DNA from: Nodularia spumigena CCY9414
GTDB taxonomy: Bacteria > Cyanobacteriota > Cyanobacteriia > Cyanobacteriales > Nostocaceae
NCBI RefSeq assembly: GCF_000340565.2
Contig: NZ_CP007203.1
Coordinates: forward strand, 2,411,858 to 2,475,857
Direction of reading: 5' to 3'
Length of the DNA stretch: 64,000 nucleotides
The notes under the pieces were generated by a model. That model saw only the letters and a list, made by a program, of their open reading frames with translations. It was not told the DNA's origin and made no database searches. This document shows, piece by piece, positions 8,897 to 20,379 of this stretch (its first letter is position 1; the number at the start of each line of letters is the position of its first letter). The position numbers and the translations under genes were made by a program.

Positions 8897-10582
8897 ATGG
8901 CAGACCAATTTCCCTGGCTAACCGCGATTGTCCTGCTACCATTCATTGCTGCTCTGGTTATCCCTGTGCTACCCGATAAAGACGGCAAGTGGGTAAGATG
9001 GTATGCACTGGGTGTGGGAGTTGCAGACTTAATCTTGATGTGTTACGCCTTTTGGCATAATTACGATGCCAGCAATGCTAGTTTTCAACTGGAAGAAAAT
9101 TATACGTGGATGCCTCAGTTAGGTCTAAATTGGACAGTGGCTGTGGATGGGTTATCTCTTCCCTTTGTACTTCTAGCCGGACTGGTGACGACACTGGCAA
9201 TTTTTTCGGCTTGGCAAGTTGACCGCAGACCCCGCCTTTTCTATTTCCTGATGCTGGTGCTGTACTCAGCGCAGGTAGGGGTATTTGTTGCCAAAGACTT
9301 GATGCTGTTTTTCATTATGTGGGAAGTAGAGCTAATTCCCGTATACCTACTCATTTGTATTTGGGGTGGGCAGAAGCGACGTTACGCCGCTACCAAATTC
9401 TTACTATATACAGCTGCGGCTTCTATATTTATTCTAGTGGCAGCATTGGCAATGGGGCTTTACGGTGGCGGTAATGTCACTTTTGATCTAGCGGCTTTGG
9501 GACTGAAGAATTACCCGCTTAATTTAGAATTGCTGCTATATGCAGGATTGCTGATTGCCTTTGGTGTCAAGTTGGCTGTGTTTCCCATGCATACTTGGTT
9601 ACCTGATGCTCATGGAGAGGCTTCGTCTCCGGTATCGATGATTCTGGCAGGTGTGCTACTAAAGATGGGTGGATACGGACTAATTCGCCTGAATTTGGGA
9701 ATCCTTTCTGATGCACATATTTACTTTGCACCAGTTCTGGCTATTCTGGGGGTTGTGAATATTATCTATGGTGCGTTGAATTCCTTCGCCCAAGGAAATA
9801 TGAAGCGTCGCCTGGCTTATTCGTCGATTTCTCACATGGGATTTGTACTACTGGGTATTGCGTCTTTTACTGATTTGGGCATTAGTGGCGCAATGTTACA
9901 GATGATTTCTCACGGTTTAATTGCGTCGGTGCTGTTTTTCTTGGCAGGTGTTACCTATGACCGCACTCGCACTATGATCATGGATGATCTGGGCGGTATT
10001 GGTCAGGTGATGCCGAAAGTATTCGCATTATTTACAATCAGTGCGATGGCTTCTCTGGCTCTTCCTGGGATGAGTGGCTTTGTGGGCGAACTTGCGGTGT
10101 TTATTGGAATAACTACCAGCGATGTCTATAGTTCCGCCTTCTCCATTGTGACGGTCTTCCTGGCCGCAGTAGGAGTTATCCTCACGCCAATTTATCTGCT
10201 CAATTTGCTGCGAAAGGTATTTTACGGGAGTAGCGCATCCGTCATGTGTGACGTGAATAATGCCGCGTTAGAGAATCAGGAAGATGAGGGTACAGCTTGT
10301 TTTGGTACTGACTGTCTGCTGCCCAACCAAACAATTTATAGTGATGCTAGACCGCGTGAAGTGTTTATTGCTGCCTGTTTTTTAGTGCTGATAATCGGTA
10401 TTGGGTTTTACCCCAAGCTGGCTATGCAAATGTACGATGTGAAAACTGTGGCGGTAAATGCTCAGGTGCGCCAATCTCTCATGACTATCTCACAAACAAA
10501 TCCCCACATCTATGCTCAGGGGTTCTTAGTTCCTACTATCCCAGCCTCCGAAGCAGCGCCTGTTTTGGGAGTTGTTAAATGA
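8897..10582 (+). CDS. ndhD: NAD(P)H-quinone oxidoreductase chain 4 (NdhD)
   Basis: A 561-residue, roughly 14-helix proton-pumping subunit of the thylakoid NDH-1 complex, which serves respiration and cyclic electron flow. Family segments include [18 protein letters not shown] (about 137-154), [20 protein letters not shown] with its functional lysine and histidines (about 224-243), and the loop [11 protein letters not shown] (about 315-325). The long insertion with several cysteines around residues 450-475 and the C-terminal extension are within the range I associate with NdhD1/D2-type proteins, not with the CO2-uptake forms D3/D4, but I cannot separate D1 from D2. The stop overlaps the next start (ATGA), indicating translational coupling to a Rieske protein. 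Confidence 0.92.
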   Translation: MADQFPWLTAIVLLPFIAALVIPVLPDKDGKWVRWYALGVGVADLILMCYAFWHNYDASNASFQLEENYTWMPQLGLNWTVAVDGLSLPFVLLAGLVTTLAIFSAWQVDRRPRLFYFLMLVLYSAQVGVFVAKDLMLFFIMWEVELIPVYLLICIWGGQKRRYAATKFLLYTAAASIFILVAALAMGLYGGGNVTFDLAALGLKNYPLNLELLLYAGLLIAFGVKLAVFPMHTWLPDAHGEASSPVSMILAGVLLKMGGYGLIRLNLGILSDAHIYFAPVLAILGVVNIIYGALNSFAQGNMKRRLAYSSISHMGFVLLGIASFTDLGISGAMLQMISHGLIASVLFFLAGVTYDRTRTMIMDDLGGIGQVMPKVFALFTISAMASLALPGMSGFVGELAVFIGITTSDVYSSAFSIVTVFLAAVGVILTPIYLLNLLRKVFYGSSASVMCDVNNAALENQEDEGTACFGTDCLLPNQTIYSDARPREVFIAACFLVLIIGIGFYPKLAMQMYDVKTVAVNAQVRQSLMTISQTNPHIYAQGFLVPTIPASEAAPVLGVVK

Positions 10583-10989
10583 AACGGCGCGATTTTATCA
10601 ATTGGGTCGGTTTGGGTGCGATAGCTAGTAGTTTACCTATAGCTATCGCAGCTTGTTCTGACCAAACAACTGCATCTGAAGATTGGCAAACTGTGGGGAC
10701 TGTGGCAGAGTTAGATAAAAATGGTCAATTGTCCGTCAAAAACTTGCCATCTGTCAATGTTTTAGTGGTGGGTACATCGAAAAGCGAAAATCTCATTGCT
10801 GTTAACCCTACTTGTACTCACTCAGGTTGTACTGTGGCATGGGAAACTAAAGGCAATAAATTTGGCTGTCCTTGTCATGGTGCAGAATATGGCAGTGATG
10901 GTCAGGTGCAAAGAGGCCCGGCGACAAAACCACTCAAAACTTACACAGCGAAGATTGAGAATAATTCAGTTTTAGTTAAGCAAAATTAG
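10579..10989 (+). CDS. Tat-exported Rieske 2Fe-2S protein
   Basis: A 136-residue protein. The N-terminus MKRRDF begins a twin-arginine signal, and the hydrophobic stretch ends in a lipobox-like AIAAC at C26, so it may be a lipid-anchored periplasmic or lumenal protein. The Rieske cluster ligands are C79 and H81 (CTHSGC) and C97/C99-H100 (CPCHG, with the second ligand pair C97 and H100 by spacing). The domain is shorter than PetC of the b6f complex and lacks its transmembrane N-terminus, so I call it a small Rieske protein of unknown partner. It overlaps ndhD by 4 bp and is followed 40 bp later by a HEAT-repeat gene, suggesting one transcript. Confidence 0.85.
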   Translation: MKRRDFINWVGLGAIASSLPIAIAACSDQTTASEDWQTVGTVAELDKNGQLSVKNLPSVNVLVVGTSKSENLIAVNPTCTHSGCTVAWETKGNKFGCPCHGAEYGSDGQVQRGPATKPLKTYTAKIENNSVLVKQN

Positions 10990-11029
10990 CTAATTTGGCA
11001 TTCTCCCCACTCTCTATTTTCCAGCAAGC

Positions 11030-12343
11030 ATGGTGAATAATATCAACCAGCTTTTAGCCCAAGCACAAGCAGCATCCGATGCAGCAGATTGGTCATTGCT
11101 GACTCAATATCTCCAACAGTTGATGTTCTCGCTAGATTCTACCCATCCAGAAATAGTTAAACATCGGCAATATCTGCTGGAATTAGCATTGTCGATTTTA
11201 GAAATGGGAGATTTTCAGCAACGTTGGGATATTGCCAAAGTGTTGAAGCAATTGGGAAATATTGCCATCCCCCCGTTGATTGATATTCTCGAAGATGAAG
11301 ATGCTGAAGAAGATTTACGTTGGTATGCTGTTCGGACTTTGGGGGAGTTTCAGCACCCAGAAGCCATAGTCTCTTTAGTGGATTTGCTGAAAACCAGTGA
11401 ACATGAAGAACTCAAGACTATGGCTGCTTCAGCTTTAGGACAAATGGGGAGTCTGGCGATTACGGCGCTGACTGAACTTCTGGCTGCGGCAGAAACAAGA
11501 CTTTTAGCAGTGCGATCGCTTGCTTATATTCGCACTCAGGAGACGATTACACCTCTATTAAGTGTTGTTGAAGATGCACAACCAGCAGTCCGCAGCGCCA
11601 CTCTAGAAGCCCTCAGCAGCTTTCATGACCAACGTCTACCCCCTGTGTTATTAAATGCTTTGGAGGACGTTGCAGCCACAGTCAGACGTGCAGCAGTGCA
11701 GGGTTTAGGTTTTCGCCCTGATTTATCTACAGAACTGGATTTAGTGACGAGATTGCAACCCAGATTGTCCGATTTTAATCTTGAAGTTTGTTGTGCGGCG
11801 GCGATCGCTCTTTCCCGCATGGGTACTGATGAAGCGGCGAAACATTTATTTCAGGTGTTAATTTCACCCAACACACCACTGAAGCTGCAATTAGAAATTA
11901 TCCGGGCTTTAATCTGGGTGGAGACTCTATCCGGTTTGGCATATTTACAACAAGCACTCTATGAAACCACATCAGAGGCACTCTGGCAGGAGATTATCAC
12001 AGTTCTGGGACAAGTGCAAAAGCCGGAGTTAATGACACCATCTGCTGAAATTTTATTGGATGTTTTAAACTCACAGCATCTAGTCACAGTGGCAAATCCT
12101 GTTGGGGCTAAAATTAAAAGTGCGATCGCTTTGGGTTTAGGACAATTAGGAAATAACCAAGCTGTTGAACCATTGATTTTATTGCTATCAGATGCTAACC
12201 AAATTGTCAAATTAAATGTGATTTCGGCACTCAAAAAACTGGATGGGGAAGTTGCATATCAACAATTACAGCAATTAGCCAATACTTCCACACTCACACC
12301 AGATTTGCAACAAGGAATTGCGATCGCTCTGGCTGAATGGTAA
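11030..12343 (+). CDS. HEAT-repeat (PBS-lyase-like) protein
   Basis: 437 residues made mostly of helical repeats of about 31 residues, each with patterns such as AVRTLGEFQHPEAIVSLVDLL or ALGQLGNNQAVEPLILLL. Such HEAT/PBS-lyase repeats form protein-binding solenoids; related proteins attach bilins (CpcE/F) but many others are scaffolds. It lacks overall likeness to CpcE or CpcF beyond the repeats. The gene follows the Rieske gene by 40 bp in the same direction, so it may help assemble or regulate that protein or NDH-1; this is inference from position only. Confidence 0.8.
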   Translation: MVNNINQLLAQAQAASDAADWSLLTQYLQQLMFSLDSTHPEIVKHRQYLLELALSILEMGDFQQRWDIAKVLKQLGNIAIPPLIDILEDEDAEEDLRWYAVRTLGEFQHPEAIVSLVDLLKTSEHEELKTMAASALGQMGSLAITALTELLAAAETRLLAVRSLAYIRTQETITPLLSVVEDAQPAVRSATLEALSSFHDQRLPPVLLNALEDVAATVRRAAVQGLGFRPDLSTELDLVTRLQPRLSDFNLEVCCAAAIALSRMGTDEAAKHLFQVLISPNTPLKLQLEIIRALIWVETLSGLAYLQQALYETTSEALWQEIITVLGQVQKPELMTPSAEILLDVLNSQHLVTVANPVGAKIKSAIALGLGQLGNNQAVEPLILLLSDANQIVKLNVISALKKLDGEVAYQQLQQLANTSTLTPDLQQGIAIALAEW

Positions 12344-12763
12344 AGGGAAAAAACCTCCCCCCGCTAAAAAATAGCAGAGAGGAGATTTACAGTTAAAGTT
12401 CGTCAGGTGATCGGAATAGCTATTTATTTAGTATTAATTGCCATTACTTTCATTCCTCCTAGAGATAGAGAAATATTACTTGCATATTTTCACAAATTGT
12501 GCAGTGAATTTTTTATCCTCTGTTGCATCGAGAAATTACCCAGCGATGTTCGACCAGTAGCAGCAGATACCTTTTATTATCGAGTGCGATCGCTTGTTTT
12601 CCCCTTATTTCTACTACCCAGTCCCCAGTATTTTTAACCAGACTTACGTCTACTTAAGGATGTGATAACTCATTTTCTGATGTTAAAGTTTGAATATCGC
12701 CGAATTTGATGGAATAAAAATCACCAAATTGCGATAGCGGTAACATTTTAGTTAGGAGTGAAT
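12344..12763. other. Intergenic region after the HEAT-repeat gene
   Basis: About 420 bp. A 76-codon open frame at 12407-12637 has no family features and I do not call it a gene. The rest is AT-rich and unremarkable. Confidence 0.35.
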
Positions 12764-13528
12764 GTGAATACTATTTCCCTTGTCTACGCCACACTATGCG
12801 AACGCAAAAGTTGGTTTTACTTACCCAGTTTAGCTGCTCTGACAGTTTTGGCTACTGGTTTGTCTGCTGTTGCTCAAACAGTAGATACTCAAATCACAGG
12901 TGAATCTCCTGTAAATGCAACATCTTCTGATGCCATTAGTTTACAGCAGTTTCCCAACCCTAGTACCCAGGAAATGGCTGATGCAACACTTACGCCCGTA
13001 CCCGGAACTGCAGTAACTTCATCATACGCCCTAATTGCTGAATCAAACGCCACTTTTCCATCTTCTACTACTCAGGTAGCACAAGCAGATATTAATTTTG
13101 GTACACCGACTCGTCGCGCTCAAAGCTATATCGGTGTTGCGGGTAATCTTGGTTTAGGTGGTGGTGATTCATCTTTAGGTGATGGCAATGTTGCAGTCTT
13201 CGGTAAAGTCTCACTGTCAAATACCTTATCGTTAAGACCATCAGCCGTGTTTGGCAATAATACCACAGTCCTAGTTCCCATTACCTACGACTTCAACTTG
13301 CAGTCAGCCGATCCATTTGACGAACCATTAGCGATCTCGCCTTATGTCGGAGTAGGTGCAGCGATTAAAACTGGTAGTGACTCAACAACTGCTTTGTTAA
13401 TATCTGGTGGTATTGACTTTCCTCTAAACCCTCGATTTACAGCCACCGCTTCTGTGAATGCTGGCTTTTTTGACGAAACTGATATCGGTCTGTTGTTAGG
13501 CGTTGGTTACAATTTCAGTGGCTTTTAA
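12764..13528 (+). CDS. Predicted secreted outer-membrane beta-barrel-like protein
   Basis: About 254 residues with a Sec-type signal: a basic start, a hydrophobic run (SLAALTVLATGLSAVAQ) and an AxA-like cleavage region. The second half has alternating polar/hydrophobic strands, Gly-rich turns and a final aromatic residue (YNFSGF), as in small outer-membrane barrels. I prefer the GTG at 12764 because AGGAG ends six bases before it, although a GTG at 12758 also fits the frame. Function is unknown. A strong hairpin terminator follows 20 bp downstream. Confidence 0.65.
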   Translation: MNTISLVYATLCERKSWFYLPSLAALTVLATGLSAVAQTVDTQITGESPVNATSSDAISLQQFPNPSTQEMADATLTPVPGTAVTSSYALIAESNATFPSSTTQVAQADINFGTPTRRAQSYIGVAGNLGLGGGDSSLGDGNVAVFGKVSLSNTLSLRPSAVFGNNTTVLVPITYDFNLQSADPFDEPLAISPYVGVGAAIKTGSDSTTALLISGGIDFPLNPRFTATASVNAGFFDETDIGLLLGVGYNFSGF

Positions 13529-13547
13529 TCCCATAACATAAAACCTG

Positions 13548-13578
13548 AAAGGCAAAAGTGCAAATATCTTTTGCCTTT
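13548..13578 (+). terminator. Hairpin terminator after the 12.8-kb gene
   Basis: AAAGGCAAAAG (13548-13558) pairs perfectly with CTTTTGCCTTT (13568-13578) around a 9-base loop, followed by a T-containing stretch. It lies 20 bp after the stop codon, as expected for an intrinsic terminator. Confidence 0.75.
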
Positions 13579-13975
13579 TACATTTTGCAACTTTTATAAT
13601 ATTGGACAGATTATTGAAGTCAGATAATCGTTATATGGGTGAAATCTTGCATATTACGTTAAATTTATAGTTGCTTGTCTTGTTGCGATCGCCTAAATTA
13701 TGCGATAATAATTATCATATATATAGCATTCCCTAGTCGGCTGAGGTACAGATTTATCTGTGTTTATCTGTGTTTATCTGTGGACAAATAGTTTTTGCTA
13801 TACCTGATTTCGGTGGAAATCGCTATACTATCACGGCTAAACTGGGCAAAATTAACCGAACAATTTGCCAAATCATACCACTTTTTAGGTTGGGATAGGG
13901 TCTGGCTTTTGCGAGGAATTATTTCAGTTTGAATAATAACACATAAATCTTTAATCAAAACTAGAGTTTATACAT
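13579..13975. other. Intergenic region with short tandem repeat
   Basis: About 400 bp without a gene. TCTGTGTTTATCTGTGTTTA repeats occur around 13757-13786; similar TCTGTGTTTA motifs recur near 37.2 kb. No regulatory site recognised. Confidence 0.35.
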
Positions 13976-14581
13976 ATGAATAAACCCGATAAACCATCAA
14001 ATCATACCACAAATTTTGTGCTAGAAAAGCAAAAAGAAGAAGAACTCATACATGATGTTCTTTTATTGCTGCAAAATTTGATTGCTAGAGAAGAAGTGAC
14101 AGTAAAGCTAGTATTAGATGCTCTCTATCAAGTAGGATCAATTAACCTAATTAACCAGAAGTTTCGTTCTCGGACTCTCAATAGAAGTCTGAAACTAATT
14201 TCCAAGACATCCAAGCCAGTATTTAGAATTTTTGCTTGGCGCTGGTTTAACAAGAATGGTTCTCAATTAATTACTAATTGGCTGCAAAGCCAGGTGACTT
14301 TCCAAAGCACAGAGCAACCGCAAGCAGCGAAAGCAGAATTTGTGCTGGAAAATCCCGAAATCAACCTGAATTATCCTCCCAAACCTCAATATCAGCTTCA
14401 GGAAGTCAAGCATCTTCGCTCCCAGGTGACATTACTCACTGGGATTTTAGCGGGAGTGGTGACTGTTTTCGGTGGTAGCTTTATCTGGTTAGGTTCTTCC
14501 CTAGAGCGATCGCATATGCAAAGAATTGTCGAATTACAAACTCAGGTGAAAACTCTCGAAGCCAGCGTAAATGAGCCTTAG
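13976..14581 (+). CDS. Unknown protein with C-terminal membrane anchor
   Basis: I do not recognise a family. The 201-residue protein has a charged N-terminal half with helical character (residues 15-85), a proline-rich linker around residues 120-140, one hydrophobic segment (about residues 153-173, LLTGILAGVVTVFGGSFIWLG) and a short C-terminal coil ending in regular hydrophobic heptads. The organisation suggests a membrane-anchored cytoplasmic protein. It converges with the binding-protein gene; a hairpin lies at the stop codon. Confidence 0.6.
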   Translation: MNKPDKPSNHTTNFVLEKQKEEELIHDVLLLLQNLIAREEVTVKLVLDALYQVGSINLINQKFRSRTLNRSLKLISKTSKPVFRIFAWRWFNKNGSQLITNWLQSQVTFQSTEQPQAAKAEFVLENPEINLNYPPKPQYQLQEVKHLRSQVTLLTGILAGVVTVFGGSFIWLGSSLERSHMQRIVELQTQVKTLEASVNEP

Positions 14582-14597
14582 CCCACCTTTGTGGGCT
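14580..14597. terminator. Hairpin between convergent genes
   Basis: AGCCCAC and GTGGGCT form a 7-bp stem around CTTT, overlapping the stop codon of the upstream gene. There is no strong T-tract, so it may act as a weak bidirectional terminator. Confidence 0.45.
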
Positions 14598-14639
14598 ATG
14601 TAGCTACTATCAGTCCAAACTTCCAGCCGGTGGAACCTG

Positions 14640-15962
14640 CTATTGAGGTTGAGGACTCACTTTGTCAATCACCTGAATCTTACCATCGGCGGCTACATCC
14701 CAAACATCGTAGACACCTACAACGTCACCATTAGCATCAACATCGACGTTACCGCTAGCCCCTTGATAGTTAATGTCTTGACCCTCTCGAAGTAACTTCA
14801 GCCCCTCACAGACATCAGTCACTTCTGTCCCAGGTTCATTGGAAACCTCACGGATTTTATTAGAAATCCCCACCCCTGTGTTTTCCCGCGCCGCTTGTGC
14901 GGAGAGTACCAATAAAGCAGCAGCATCCCAAGCTTGGGGAGCGTATTCCCCAGGGGAACCGCCTTTTTTCTCTTGCCACAGTTTGTTAAAATCTGCTAAT
15001 GCTTTACCATCGGAACCGGGTACTGTACCCAGCGCCCCAGCTAAGAGATATTTTCCATCAGCGCCTTTACCTACTTGCTCAGGAAAAGTGGGGGCTTTAA
15101 CTCCATCTGTGAGTAGAATTTGCACACCCTCAGTCAAACCTCGCTCGTAAGCAGTTTTGAGGAGCAGACTACCTGTTTCAGCATAGAGAACCGCGATAAC
15201 TGCATCTGGTTTTCCCGCAAAAGCAGCAGCAGCTTCAGTATCAAATGTTTGAGCTTTGGGGTCATAGCGGACAGGCTGATCTTTATTAATGACAGTTCCA
15301 CCCAATTTTTCAAAAGCTTCTATAAATGCTTTTTCAAATCCCACCCCATAGTCGTTATTAATCACAACTGTGGAAACTCGCTTGAAGCCCTTTTGATTTG
15401 CTAGTTGAGCTAATGCTAATGCTTGGTAGGTATCAGGAGGAGCTGTGCGCGCCCAAAAGCCTTTAAAGTCTCCTTTTTGTGCTTTTTCTGTAAACACTGG
15501 ACTGGTACTACCAGGAGAAACCATCATAACTTGATTTGGTACAGCAACTGACACAGCCGCAGTAGAAACGCTGCTCGCAAAGGAACCAACTACACCCGCG
15601 ACTTTATCCAGAGTAGCCAATTTGGTCATCCCAGCCGCACCTGCTCTGGGGTCGGTTTGGTCGTCTACTGCTACAAGGTTGACTGGTTTCCCATTCACAC
15701 CTTCGCAAGCGTTAACAGTCTCCACTAGCAAGGGAACTGAGCCTGACATTTGCTGTCCAATGGAAGCTAAGTCACCAGTTGCTGGTAGTAAATAACCAAT
15801 TTTTAGTCCTTGACTACTATCGGTTGTGTTCCCTGCGGTTGTGTTCCCCGGATTAGTATCGGTTGTAGTATTAGTGTTATTAGCATTGTCGCAAGCTCCC
15901 AAAAGCAAACTTGTTGCTAGGGTAACTATACTCAGTCCTAAAGCAGGATAAATTTTTGGCAT
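14640..15962 (-). CDS. Branched-chain/neutral amino-acid ABC binding lipoprotein
   Basis: A 440-residue periplasmic binding protein of the Leu/Ile/Val type. The signal ends in a lipobox LLLGAC with C24 as lipid site, then a Thr/Asn-rich linker (residues 26-50) and the two-lobed domain beginning LKIGYLLPATGDLASIGQQ. The signature VVGSFASSVSTA and the ligand-site motif NDYGVG are visible. In cyanobacteria such proteins serve neutral amino-acid (NatB-like) or urea (UrtA) transporters. It lacks the UrtA-type start I would expect, so NatB-like is my guess. No permease or ATPase genes adjoin it; the gene stands alone with its own upstream region. Confidence 0.85.
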   Translation of the reverse strand: MPKIYPALGLSIVTLATSLLLGACDNANNTNTTTDTNPGNTTAGNTTDSSQGLKIGYLLPATGDLASIGQQMSGSVPLLVETVNACEGVNGKPVNLVAVDDQTDPRAGAAGMTKLATLDKVAGVVGSFASSVSTAAVSVAVPNQVMMVSPGSTSPVFTEKAQKGDFKGFWARTAPPDTYQALALAQLANQKGFKRVSTVVINNDYGVGFEKAFIEAFEKLGGTVINKDQPVRYDPKAQTFDTEAAAAFAGKPDAVIAVLYAETGSLLLKTAYERGLTEGVQILLTDGVKAPTFPEQVGKGADGKYLLAGALGTVPGSDGKALADFNKLWQEKKGGSPGEYAPQAWDAAALLVLSAQAARENTGVGISNKIREVSNEPGTEVTDVCEGLKLLREGQDINYQGASGNVDVDANGDVVGVYDVWDVAADGKIQVIDKVSPQPQ

Positions 15963-16237
15963 GGTTTACTTTTACTCCTCAAATATTTAGGAGTCCAAAA
16001 TTGACACTCTCCGGTCTAAAACAGACTCCCAGGGATAAATAATAGCATCTACCCAGAGGAGTAAAACTTTTACCAACACATCAAAATTTATTGGTTGATT
16101 TTTTCCTAAAATATATATTGATTTTTGTCAATATAAGTATAGTTTTGTCTATGAAATTGTCAACTTAGGACTTGCTCACAAAGACGAGAGTGTTGGCTTC
16201 TGCGCCCTATACAGGATTCACTTGCTATCCTAAAAAC

Positions 16238-16328
16238 GGAGAGGGAGGGATTCGAACCCTCGGTACGGAGTTACCTGCCGTACAACAGATTAGCAATCTG
16301 TCGCTTTCGACCACTCAGCCACCTCTCC
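16238..16328 (-). tRNA. tRNA-Ser (GCU)
   Basis: On the minus strand the 7-bp acceptor stem GGAGAGG pairs with CCTCTCC. The anticodon arm CAGATT-GCT-AATCTG shows anticodon GCU. A long variable arm (TACGGC...GTACCG region) and GGTTCGAATCC T-arm identify a class II serine tRNA. CCA is not encoded. Confidence 0.95.
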
Positions 16329-16597
16329 AGGTGTGCTACAGATATTAACGATAGCAAACTGTTTAGAGTTTGTCAACAGTTAATTTTAAAATTGTTTTCC
16401 GGAGTCATTAGTCTTTGCATTACTATGTCCACAAGGGACGTGGTTGGAATTAGTCCAAAATTTAGGAGTTTTTTCACCACGTCACTTGCTACAACGGGGG
16501 GAACCAAAGCAAAGCAGTGGTTCCATAATTCCACTCTGTATGTACCAAAAAACTCATGCCCATTTTTGAATTCAAAATTCAAAATTACAAGTTTAAA
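16329..16597. other. Spacer between tRNA-Ser and crtB
   Basis: About 270 bp. It contains a repeated TTCAAAATTCAAAATT motif just downstream of crtB (near 16570-16590) and a small hairpin GAACC...GGTTC at 16500-16523. No gene recognised. Confidence 0.35.
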
Positions 16598-17500
16598 TTA
16601 CAGCACTTGCGATCGCATCCACGCTACTGGCAAAGAACGTAATTTTTGCCATTGGGGTACGTAGGCACGCCGAGTAAACACGTTGTAATCGTTGCGTTCA
16701 ATTATGCTTAAAATTCGACTGTAATGCATGAGAGCCGCCCATACAGGCCAACGAGCATCACCAGATAGGTAAGTAATACCTCTTTCGGCTTTAGTATAAA
16801 ACTGTCTAGCTCTGGAAATTTGAAACTGCATCAGGGAGCGCCAACGGTCATCGACTACACCTTTAAACAAATCTTCCTCAGTGTAATTGAATCGCGCCAA
16901 ATCTTCCAGAGGAATATAAATGCGCCCACGTTGTGCATCTTCGCCCACATCTCGAAGGATGTTGGTGAGTTGCTTGGCAATTCCCAAGGCAATTTCTTCA
17001 GCAGTGGGCATATAAGGCTGTTGTTGACAGTTCCACGGGGCTGTATTTCTGGTTTCATCCAAACCCATGACTGAAGTTGACATTAAGCCGACAGTACCAG
17101 CGACCCGGTAACAGTAGAGGTATAAATCCTCAAAGGTTTCATAGCGACTACGATATAAATCCATTTGCTGACCAGCAATCATATCCCGGAAGGGCTGAAT
17201 GTCCATTGGAAAGCGTCGAACAGTATCAGCCAAAGCTACATCATAATTTTCGACTGGCTGTCCAGCAAAAATTGATTCGAGCTGTTTTTCCCATAAATCT
17301 AGGGTTTCTGGGGTAGTCATGGCAGATCCTGGGCCATCTACCAGTTCATCTGTGCGGCGACACCAAGCGTAAATCGCCCAAATAGCCGGGCGTTTTTCTT
17401 CGCTCAGGAGCAAAGTGCTTAGGTAAAAAGTCGCGGAATACTTGGCTATAAGTTGCCGACAAAGTTTGTAGGACTCGTCTACAGAGACCAGCGTTTTCAT
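16598..17500 (-). CDS. crtB: Phytoene synthase
   Basis: Condenses two geranylgeranyl diphosphates to 15-cis-phytoene, the first committed carotenoid step, at the membrane surface. The first aspartate-rich motif is DELVD and the second lies in LRDVGEDAQRGRIYIP; the trans-isoprenyl synthase signature YCYRVAGTVG is present. I chose the ATG at 17500 (MKTLVSVDESY) instead of an in-frame ATG at 17530 because the latter would extend into the crtP stop and the extra ten residues are not typical. This leaves 300 residues, the normal length. It follows crtP by 13 bp, so the two are co-transcribed. Confidence 0.93.
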   Translation of the reverse strand: MKTLVSVDESYKLCRQLIAKYSATFYLSTLLLSEEKRPAIWAIYAWCRRTDELVDGPGSAMTTPETLDLWEKQLESIFAGQPVENYDVALADTVRRFPMDIQPFRDMIAGQQMDLYRSRYETFEDLYLYCYRVAGTVGLMSTSVMGLDETRNTAPWNCQQQPYMPTAEEIALGIAKQLTNILRDVGEDAQRGRIYIPLEDLARFNYTEEDLFKGVVDDRWRSLMQFQISRARQFYTKAERGITYLSGDARWPVWAALMHYSRILSIIERNDYNVFTRRAYVPQWQKLRSLPVAWMRSQVL

Positions 17501-17513
17501 GCGCGGAGGGGAA

Positions 17514-18956
<1,443 letters not shown>

Positions 18957-19525
18957 TTAAACTTACTGCCTTTCAATATTTTTTGATCGTTTTGTCGTTC
19001 TCATTATACGTTGCAATCCGTTACATTTGGCAGGGATTGTGCGATCGCTTCTTCAAAAACTTCTCTCCAAGGCAATTTTACTGACATACACAAACAACGG
19101 CAGAACGCCAGCATCATTACCACTCAAGCACCCCATGATTCGTCAGTTATATCCTAATTTTTGGTCAGCAGTCTCAAATATCCTGAAAATTACACGTTAA
19201 TTTATGTAACTTTTTAAGTAAAATTTTGTATATTTTATGATCTAGTGCTATGATGAGGAGTTTTTATTGTTATCAATATAGTCAAATTACAGTCAACAAA
19301 GAAAATACTTTTCCTCAATGGAGACGAGTTCGATATTAGCACTTACTCCCAAAATGCCCCATAATTATCAGTGGTTAATAAGAGAGGATTCCTGTTATAA
19401 CCAAAATTACTATCTCAACTAATAAAAATCATCGGAATGATTGCTTAAAAATTGACAAATTCCCACTGATGTATGTTAACAAGAGCCAGAATCAATGACA
19501 AACTACATAAATTATCTCATCTCTT
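18957..19525. other. Divergent intergenic region, crtP and glycosyltransferase
   Basis: About 570 bp of AT-rich DNA that must contain promoters for both flanking genes. One HIP1 octamer lies near 19040. No inverted repeat, riboswitch or small gene was recognised. Confidence 0.35.
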
Positions 19526-20353
19526 ATGCAAACACCAAATACACAGAATTGGCATAATTCTGACACCAAAATTGTATCCATGTTAGAACACATTACTCCT
19601 CTGATTCTTACTTATAATGAAGCTGTCAATATTGAACGCACGCTTGAGCGTCTCACTTGGGCAAAAAAAATCATAGTTATTGATAGTTATAGTACTGATA
19701 CAACCCTGGAAATTCTTGACTCTTATGCACAAGTCCAGGTATTTAAACGAGAATTTGATACCCACGGTAAACAATGGAACTATGGCTTGGAACAAGTAAA
19801 AACCCCTTGGGTACTTTCTCTAGATGCAGATTATCTAGTTACAGATGATTTAATCTCAGAAATGGCCGCCTTACCTGTGGATGGAGAAATTGATGGCTAC
19901 TTTGTCAGGTTCAAGTATTGTGTGTTTGGGAAACCCGTTCGCAACACCAGAATACTCCCTCCCCGCCAAGTTTTATTTCAAAACAGCAAAGCTATTTATA
20001 TTGACGATGGACATACACAAATTTTACAATTAACTGGTAAATCAGCGCTACTCTCTGGTTATCTCTACCACGATGATCGCAAACCATTTAGTCGTTGGTT
20101 ATGGTCACAAGAACGCTATACAGTTCTAGAAGCCAAGAAAATACTAGAAACTCCCATCAACGAACTCGATTGGGTGGATCGTATCCGCCGAAAAAAAGTT
20201 TTAGCACCTTGGATGATCTTTATCTATTGCTTGATGATCGAAGGCTGGATTTTCAATGGTTGGCATGGTTGGTATTACGTATTTCATCGTGTTTTAGCAG
20301 AAACTATCCTGGCGATTCGGATAATTGAAGCGGAGAAATTAAAACGTGATTAA
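19526..20353 (+). CDS. Family 2 glycosyltransferase (WaaE/KdtX-like)
   Basis: A 275-residue cytoplasmic or peripheral membrane enzyme likely to transfer a sugar onto a lipid-linked or lipopolysaccharide acceptor. Motifs from the GT-A fold are ITPLILTYNEAVNIERTL (residues 22-39), the KKIIVIDSYSTDTT strand, and the DAD metal-binding triad in WVLSLDADYLV (about residues 92-102). Basic patches and a hydrophobic C-terminus suit membrane association. A second in-frame ATG at 19580 (MLEHITP) gives a more typical N-terminus; neither start has a clear ribosome-binding site. It converges with a methyltransferase gene 26 bp away. Confidence 0.8.
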   Translation: MQTPNTQNWHNSDTKIVSMLEHITPLILTYNEAVNIERTLERLTWAKKIIVIDSYSTDTTLEILDSYAQVQVFKREFDTHGKQWNYGLEQVKTPWVLSLDADYLVTDDLISEMAALPVDGEIDGYFVRFKYCVFGKPVRNTRILPPRQVLFQNSKAIYIDDGHTQILQLTGKSALLSGYLYHDDRKPFSRWLWSQERYTVLEAKKILETPINELDWVDRIRRKKVLAPWMIFIYCLMIEGWIFNGWHGWYYVFHRVLAETILAIRIIEAEKLKRD

Positions 20354-20379
20354 TGAAGTTAGCATACCCATATTTAGAA

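Noticed and set aside
12407-12637. 76-codon open frame after the HEAT-repeat gene
   Set aside because: No ribosome-binding site, no motif, codon use unlike neighbours, and the frame starts with a random GTG-type codon.
13764-13958. 64-codon minus-strand frame
   Set aside because: It is made partly of the TCTGTGTTTA repeat and has no motif.
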